The notes under the pieces were generated by a model. The model was not told the origin of the DNA. It searched no databases and worked only from the letters and a program-made list of their open reading frames with translations. From Nocardia abscessus NBRC 100374 (lineage in GTDB: Bacteria; Actinomycetota; Actinomycetes; Mycobacteriales; Mycobacteriaceae), in the NCBI RefSeq assembly GCF_000308455.1, contig NZ_BAFP01000273.1, forward strand, positions 88,097 through 152,096: a DNA stretch of 64,000 nucleotides, in the 5' to 3' direction. Shown piece by piece: positions 59,768 to 64,000 of this stretch (position 1 is its first letter; the number at the start of each line of letters is the position of its first letter). The position numbers and the translations under genes are program-made.

Positions 59768-61008
59768 GGCCTGGCTCCGGCGATATCGTGGGCAAGGGCG
59801 ACCATCCAGGCGATTCCGGAGTTCAGTTGTCCGTTGACGGCGTAGTTGTTGTGCCGGGCGACCGTGTCGAGGTACCGCACCCAGACAGCGGGATTGATCA
59901 AGTCGGCGTTGTCTGCGACCAACTGAGCCCACGCTGCAGAGAGTTGACCGGCCAGTTTGGGCAGCAGCCCGATCGGGTCTGCCGCGACCGTGGCGGTGAT
60001 CTCGCCCCACCGCGCCGCCGCTATGCCGTGTTCTTCCGGGGTCGGTGCTGGGGTACGCGGGTCGGCAGCGTCGACCAACCGGTCAGCGAGCGGCAGTTGC
60101 GGGAGGTAGTCGACGTTGCCCGCGCCGACCTGGAAGTCGTTGAGCACCACACTGGTCCAGGCATCACCCAGCGCCGCCGACAACAGCGCGTTCATCGATC
60201 CGAGCGCGGCCAACGGGTCGCGCAGGTCGGCTTGCGCGGCGATCTCCGCTCCGACGCGCAGCAGCGCGGCACGGTCCGGCGCCGAGCAGGCCAGGTCGCC
60301 GTCGGTGCAGACATCCGCGACCCGCCCAGCGAGTTCCCCGTAGCTGGTCGCGCCATCGGAGATTCCACCGCCACCAGCGGGAGGATTGGACAGATGGACG
60401 GCTGACACCGCCGCCCCGCTCGTGCCCGGCGCCGGATCAGGCACCGTCTGTCCCGGCCGTCCCGGGAAGATCGGCGCGCCAGGAGCGCGATCGGGATGGG
60501 CATACAGTGCGATCCCCGCGACACGGTCCGGCGGAACCGGGCCAGCACCGGTACCAACGTCGTGCGCGAACGCCGACAGCGCTTGTGCACCTTGTGAATA
60601 GCCGATGCCAGCGATCAGAGTGGCAGGGCAGGTCTCCACGATCTCGACAGCAGCGGCATCCAGCCGATGCCGCGCTTCGGCCACCGACACCACGTAGGGG
60701 TCCGGACCACCACCGGGGACCGCGCCACCGAAGCCCGCACCGTAGCTGATGTAACTGCGTTGCACCAGGCCGGGAGCACCTGCGAGAACCGGGGCGATGA
60801 ATGCACCGACGACACCAGTATCGGCGAGCGGGTCGGCCGTCGGTGAAGATTGCCCGGTGCCCTGGACACCGAGAACATACAAGGCGGGGCAGCCGGGGCC
60901 GATAGGTACCGCGACAGCCGTTTCGCTGCCGGTGGCCACACCGAGCGCTGCCGAAGCAGCGACCGCGGCGGCGATGGTTCGCATACGGCTTCTCATGGAG
61001 ACGGTCAT
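59764..61008 (-). CDS. Secreted cutinase-family esterase with intact active site
   Basis: A 414-residue protein, ATG at 61008, with a signal peptide (residues 1-33). It has 'GCPALYVLGVQGTGQSS', 'GLVQRSYISYGAGFGG', the elbow 'IAGIGYSQGAQALSAFAHDVG' (Ser138) and 'VADVCTDGDLACSAPD' (catalytic-Asp region). The C-terminal 190 residues, helical, are shared in outline with the paralogue at 57072-58571. It would act on surface esters or lipids. Coupled to the upstream exported-protein gene and the downstream lipase-like gene. Confidence 0.88.
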   Translation of the reverse strand: MTVSMRSRMRTIAAAVAASAALGVATGSETAVAVPIGPGCPALYVLGVQGTGQSSPTADPLADTGVVGAFIAPVLAGAPGLVQRSYISYGAGFGGAVPGGGPDPYVVSVAEARHRLDAAAVEIVETCPATLIAGIGYSQGAQALSAFAHDVGTGAGPVPPDRVAGIALYAHPDRAPGAPIFPGRPGQTVPDPAPGTSGAAVSAVHLSNPPAGGGGISDGATSYGELAGRVADVCTDGDLACSAPDRAALLRVGAEIAAQADLRDPLAALGSMNALLSAALGDAWTSVVLNDFQVGAGNVDYLPQLPLADRLVDAADPRTPAPTPEEHGIAAARWGEITATVAADPIGLLPKLAGQLSAAWAQLVADNADLINPAVWVRYLDTVARHNNYAVNGQLNSGIAWMVALAHDIAGARP

Positions 61009-61946
61009 GGCTGCCCGACTCCCACTCCAGCGCCGAAGCCCGCACCGACAGTGCCGGCAGCCACAGCGCCGATCGCCGCAGCAGGAATCCCGGCGACGGC
61101 AGCCCCAGCCGCAGCGCCAGCAGCGGCTCCCAGTGCTGTTCCAGCGACCCCGGAGGTCACTTCGCCGATGATCGGTACCGGCACCACCGTTCCCAGCGCG
61201 GCCCCTGCGATGCCACCGACCGTGCCGCCGATAAGGCCACCGACTACCGCGCCCGCCGCAGCTGCTGGCGCACCGGCGACCGTGGCGCCGACAGCGCCAC
61301 CGATCCCCGCCCCGGCGAGGGTCGCCCCGCTGACGCGGTCTGAGCGCCCGGCCGGAATACCGATCGAATCCAGCGCGGTCGCGACCTGCGCTTCGGCGTT
61401 CGCGGCGACATCGTTGATCACCTCTGCGTATTCCGGCGGCAACCACTCCGGACGCGGAGCCTGCCACTGCCCGACCCGAATCGTGTTCTCTGGCGCTTCG
61501 ATCGGCGCCACAGGAGCCACCGGTTCAGGCAGGTGCAACTCCTCGATCCGGACCGGCTCCACCGGCTGCTCGGGCGGCGGCGCCGGACGCGACGGTGCAG
61601 CGTTGCGGACCTCCGGCGGCTGCGAGTAGTAGATCGGGGGCGCTGGCTCCGGCGGTGCGGGTACCGGCTCGGGCTCCTGCGCTGGTGGGGGCGGTGTGGT
61701 GGTGCCGGGCTGAGCCGGGCTGGTGACGCCGGGCTGATCAGCGATCGCGGCAAGGCTTTGGCTGGCAGTGGCGGTGCCTGCGGCTGTCAACATCACTGCC
61801 GCGGGCACCATGGCCGCCAGGATTGCGCGGCTACCTCGGCCGAAGCTGCGCGAGCAATCTCGCCCCCAGCGCGCGTTGTTGTCGTGATCGCCGTGTACTG
61901 CGTCGTCGCCATAGGGGAAGTGAGTATGTTTTCTGATTTTGTGCAT
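61005..61946 (-). CDS. Exported Pro-rich protein with Gly/Ala-rich C-terminus
   Basis: A 313-residue protein with a signal-like segment (about 40-63), a Pro/Glu-rich middle (65-165), a conserved-looking stretch 'ENTIRVGQWQAPRPEWLPPEYAEVINDVAANAEAQVATALDS' starting near 150, and a low-complexity Gly/Ala/Val tail ('GIGGAVGATVAGAPAAAAGA' and further). The Gly/Ala region resembles Gly-zipper membrane-inserting sequences; it could line or anchor to the mycolate outer layer. It is the first gene of the coupled lipase/cutinase group. The function is unknown. Confidence 0.7.
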   Translation of the reverse strand: MHKIRKHTHFPYGDDAVHGDHDNNARWGRDCSRSFGRGSRAILAAMVPAAVMLTAAGTATASQSLAAIADQPGVTSPAQPGTTTPPPPAQEPEPVPAPPEPAPPIYYSQPPEVRNAAPSRPAPPPEQPVEPVRIEELHLPEPVAPVAPIEAPENTIRVGQWQAPRPEWLPPEYAEVINDVAANAEAQVATALDSIGIPAGRSDRVSGATLAGAGIGGAVGATVAGAPAAAAGAVVGGLIGGTVGGIAGAALGTVVPVPIIGEVTSGVAGTALGAAAGAAAGAAVAGIPAAAIGAVAAGTVGAGFGAGVGVGQP

Positions 61947-62025
61947 GCCGAATAGACCCCGTCGGGAAGGTATGGAGAAGAATTCTTATGATCGAAATTC
62001 GCCGCAGCGCGTGGTGATTCCTTAC

Positions 62026-62052
62026 CTCCCAGCAGTGAATCACTGCTGGGAG
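62026..62052 (-). terminator. Hairpin terminator after the 35-residue peptide gene
   Basis: CTCCCAGCAGTGA and TCACTGCTGGGAG form a 13-bp inverted repeat around a single central base (realistically a 10-bp stem with a 7-nt loop), 22 bp beyond the peptide stop on the minus strand. Confidence 0.75.
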
Positions 62053-62074
62053 GCCGCATCTCGAGGCGAGATGG

Positions 62075-62182
62075 TCAGATGAACGGCAGGATGAGCGCCA
62101 GTGCCTGGGCTGCCACGGACAACCCGTTGGAGAGCACAGACAGGCCGGTATTCACCCATCCGAGAATGATCAGAGGATCCAT
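62075..62182 (-). CDS. 35-residue hydrophobic peptide
   Basis: The ATG at 62182 is preceded by GAAAGGAAACCG, an excellent ribosome site, and the frame ends in TGA at 62075, 22 bp before a clean hairpin. The peptide begins MDPLIILGWVNTGLSV and ends ALALILPFI; it has no charged residue after Asp2. The gene layout (own ribosome site, own terminator, isolated) supports a real small gene. Short hydrophobic or amphipathic peptides of this size act as porins in corynebacteria or as toxins and modulators elsewhere; which applies here is unknown. Confidence 0.65.
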   Translation of the reverse strand: MDPLIILGWVNTGLSVLSNGLSVAAQALALILPFI

Positions 62183-62607
62183 CGGTTTCCTTTCAGCGGT
62201 CGAACTTGCGCGTCCATCAAAACCCGTACCGCGCGGCGAAATCCAGTGTTTCGGTACACCTAATTTGCGTTAACGCAGCCAGCGTAAAACTGCAAAACGG
62301 GTGATACGCTGCGGCGTTCCGGACCATTTCACGCAGCCAGCGATAAACAAAATTCTTCTGTACATCCAAACCCTCTGACACAGAAACGACCCAGGTACGT
62401 CGTATAGGCAGATAAGTCGAAGCCTCCCGAGCCTCGCCGATCAGCGTGCACGGGAGAACGATCGAACAGCAGGAATCAGAGAAGGTCTGCTACGGCGGGT
62501 AGCCGCAGCACGCGACCCCCGTAGACGCGGGTAGGGACGCAGCTCGAAGTCAGGGCCATCAGCTGCATGACCCGTGCTTCTGACGTGAGCTAAGAAAGGA
62601 CGGCCGA
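62183..62607. other. 425-bp non-coding region upstream of the small peptide
   Basis: No coding frame is supported. It contains a perfect 12-bp palindrome TGCGTTAACGCA (62266-62277) and two near-identical 18-mers annotated separately. From about 62440 to 62580 the plus strand is rich in short GC inverted repeats, so a structured RNA is possible. Promoters for the peptide gene and perhaps the conjugation locus should be here. Confidence 0.5.
62273..62348. repeat. Pair of direct repeats near a palindrome, candidate regulator-binding sites
   Basis: The 18-mers ACGCAGCCAGCGTAAAAC (62273-62290) and ACGCAGCCAGCGATAAAC (62331-62348) differ at two adjacent bases and are 58 bp apart. The first overlaps the palindrome TGCGTTAACGCA. 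They lie 90-165 bp before the peptide start. Binding sites for the nearby HTH proteins are the simplest reading. Confidence 0.5.
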
Positions 62608-62955
62608 CTATCCGAAAGGGCGTTGCGGAGGTATGGGGCGGCGGCGCTGTTTCCGCCTACGAGTCGGCCGGCGGCGATCGGCTGTTTGCGGTTTCGCAAG
62701 ATCTGGCGCTGATCGTGAGCGCGGATGGCTGGCGGTCGACTGAATCGCCGCAGCGATGTCGCTTGCGGTCAGGTACCACGATCGACCCGCTTTGTGGCCT
62801 GGCAGACGTCCCTTTCGCAGCTGTTCTTCGTACCAGCGTGTGGATTTTCGCAACGCTCGAGCGCCTACCGCGACGGGATATGTCGGCTCATGCGGCAGAT
62901 TGTGGGTAAGGTTCGCCGACGGATCCGCTGAGCCGTCCTTTGCATGCTCGCTCAT
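62608..62955 (-). CDS. Excisionase-like helix-turn-helix protein
   Basis: A 115-residue protein. Residues 26-72 fit the MerR/Xis-type HTH_17 domain: 'YPVAVGARALRKSTRWYEEQ' then 'LRKGRLPGHKAGRSWYLTASDIAAAI', with the wing 'GRSWYLT'. The C-terminus is very basic (RRRPTRRRKQRRRP), suitable for DNA contact. In integrative elements such proteins control excision or act as local regulators. It is upstream of the conjugation locus on the same strand. Confidence 0.75.
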   Translation of the reverse strand: MSEHAKDGSADPSANLTHNLPHEPTYPVAVGARALRKSTRWYEEQLRKGRLPGHKAGRSWYLTASDIAAAIQSTASHPRSRSAPDLAKPQTADRRRPTRRRKQRRRPIPPQRPFG

Positions 62956-63213
62956 TTCACAGACCTGACTGCCATTGCCGTCAGCGCCAGAACGTTTTCG
63001 CAGTTGCGATATGGACGAGCTGGCGAGCGGCTACGAGAATCTCTGCACTTAGAATACCGTGAGGGCGATGCGGGTAATTCAACGACAGGCGCCAGTCGAT
63101 CGCTGCCCGGAGAGAGATCACGAAATGCCTCGCCCGACGCGAGGCATTGATCGTAGGTGCACGCGGTAGCAAGGGACGATCGCTGCCCACGTCATTTTGT
63201 GCAAGAACAGCGT

Positions 63214-63942
63214 CTAGGCTACCTCGATGTTGGGTCCGCGATATCGCACCGGAAGAGCGGTGAGCAGCAGGACGTCTCCGGTCTGACTGATCTCTGACAT
63301 GGTCAAGCTGTAGGAGATCAGCTCTCCGGTATCGATGTCGCGCCAATGCAGTTGGTCTCCGGTGCTGCGGCCATAGGAGATGCTGATGCTGCTGGCCCAG
63401 AGCCGGGCGAACGCACTGTTGGGGCGCAGCTGTCGCATCAAGTCTCTGGCCTGCTCCGACGTTCGGTAGCGTCCCAGTACTGCTTTGGTGGTGGCGACCG
63501 AATGAGCAGCCTCACGGTCCCAATCGATCACGATGTCTCTCGCAGCCGGACTGAACAGCCATACCGGCACCGACTCGCTGGCATCCAGTCCAGGCAGTGC
63601 TGACCGGAACGAATCGTTACAGGCCAACACGTTCCACATCGGATCCATGTAGGCCCCGAGCACTCCCCGTTCCTCGAGGGCATGGATGTGGGTCATCAGG
63701 CCGTCGTTCTCGCGAACGAGCCGACGGAGGTTCTCGGCGGGTGCGAGATCCTTGGCGGGGGCGCGAAGCTCGAGAAGGTGACGTGCTTGCGCGCTGTCCA
63801 GTCGGTATCCCCGGATCAGCTTGTCGAGCGTTTCCAGACTGGGTATCCGTTCGCCGCTTTCGATTTGGCTCAGGTATGACGCACTGACCCTGGTGCGCTC
63901 GTAGCTACCGACCCGTGATAGCCCCAGGTGGTCTCTGATCAT
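63214..63942 (-). CDS. XRE regulator with MmyB-like ligand domain
   Basis: At least 242 residues. It has an XRE HTH ('LGLSRVGSYERTRVSASYLSQIESGERIPS'), then 'LVRENDGLMTHIHALEERGVLGAYMDPMWNVLACNDSFRSALPG', a PAS-like MmyB ligand-binding domain, and 'TGDQLHWRDIDTGELISYSL'. MmyB-type regulators control secondary metabolism or respond to small molecules. The frame remains open to the window edge, and the HTH is short at its N-terminus, so the true start may lie beyond 64000. About 260 bp of non-coding DNA follow it. Confidence 0.8.
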   Translation of the reverse strand: MIRDHLGLSRVGSYERTRVSASYLSQIESGERIPSLETLDKLIRGYRLDSAQARHLLELRAPAKDLAPAENLRRLVRENDGLMTHIHALEERGVLGAYMDPMWNVLACNDSFRSALPGLDASESVPVWLFSPAARDIVIDWDREAAHSVATTKAVLGRYRTSEQARDLMRQLRPNSAFARLWASSISISYGRSTGDQLHWRDIDTGELISYSLTMSEISQTGDVLLLTALPVRYRGPNIEVA

Positions 63943-64000
63943 CCAGCACGTCGTCGACAGCGTCGGTATGCTCGGCTGCGCGCTGCGTCTGGGCTGGCGG

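Noticed and set aside
62440..62600. Plus-strand GC-rich stems with GGGAGAAC and GGGTAG elements, resembling parts of a c-di-AMP (ydaO-type) riboswitch
   Set aside because: Only fragments of the consensus could be matched by eye, and no plus-strand gene lies downstream. A covariance-model search (ydaO/yuaA family) with a significant hit would reverse this.
1..64000. CRISPR arrays, tRNA or rRNA genes, complete insertion sequences
   Set aside because: No regularly spaced repeats, no tRNA-like cloverleaf or rRNA sequence and no intact transposase were recognised on either strand by reading; a tRNA or IS search tool was not available.

Overview
The window is high-GC actinobacterial DNA. Cutinase-like secreted hydrolases, two DUF574-type SAM methyltransferases, an array of DUF4254 genes, SCO6880/TrbL-type conjugation genes and a MmyB-like XRE regulator together point to a mycolic-acid actinomycete, most likely Nocardia or a close relative. 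This is inferred from gene families; no rRNA or tRNA is present to confirm it.

Layout. (1) 1-9354: a partial serine hydrolase, then a plus-strand chain of small DUF4254 and unknown genes joined by 4-bp ATGA/GTGA overlaps (1493-5021), a nucleoside hydrolase, a small membrane protein, a cold-shock protein, a TetR regulator, a SAM methyltransferase and a family-2 glycosyltransferase. (2) 9674-16970: a minus-strand, translationally coupled eight-gene block (P450, ferredoxin fused to a prephenate dehydratase-like domain, dehydrogenase, nucleotidyltransferase, cupin, amidohydrolase, methyltransferase, GalE-like epimerase). It looks like a compact specialised-metabolite pathway and faces a divergent XRE regulator. 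(3) 17169-29591: that regulator, an HD hydrolase, an acyl-CoA oxidase-like flavoprotein, two P450s lacking the ExxR arginine, a second SAM methyltransferase, a STAND NTPase with a TPR-like tail and a HAD-like protein. (4) 29690-33722: a serine-recombinase remnant beside an islet of unusual codon use (unknown protein, GMC oxidoreductase, DUF2235 hydrolase). (5) 34022-34885: a metallo-beta-lactamase-fold hydrolase.

(6) 35137-61946 is almost one continuous minus-strand conjugation-type locus. Read from its 5' end it encodes exported Pro/Ala-rich and cutinase/lipase-like proteins, a P-loop protein, small membrane (pilin-like) proteins, exported lipoproteins, a TrbL-like channel, an SCO6880-type protein, a VirB4-like ATPase, an NlpC/P60 peptidoglycan hydrolase and a TraG/VirD4-type coupling protein. 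Interleaved with the last part are eight proteins of about 300-360 residues, seven without known function and one coiled-coil, sharing a C-terminal signature close to I-x-A-A-[IV]-D-A-A-[LI]-P followed by an acidic tail; six of them also resemble one another upstream. No relaxase, integrase or att site was recognised, so if this is an integrative conjugative element its ends lie outside the window.

(7) 62075-64000: a 35-residue hydrophobic peptide gene with a clean hairpin terminator, a repeat-bearing non-coding stretch, an excisionase-like HTH protein and an XRE/MmyB-like regulator.

The most unusual points are the shared C-terminal signature around the coupling protein, two adjacent secreted hydrolases whose nucleophile serine is replaced by alanine, the ferredoxin/prephenate dehydratase-like fusion in a P450 cluster, and very short ORFs coupled to the signature-family genes.
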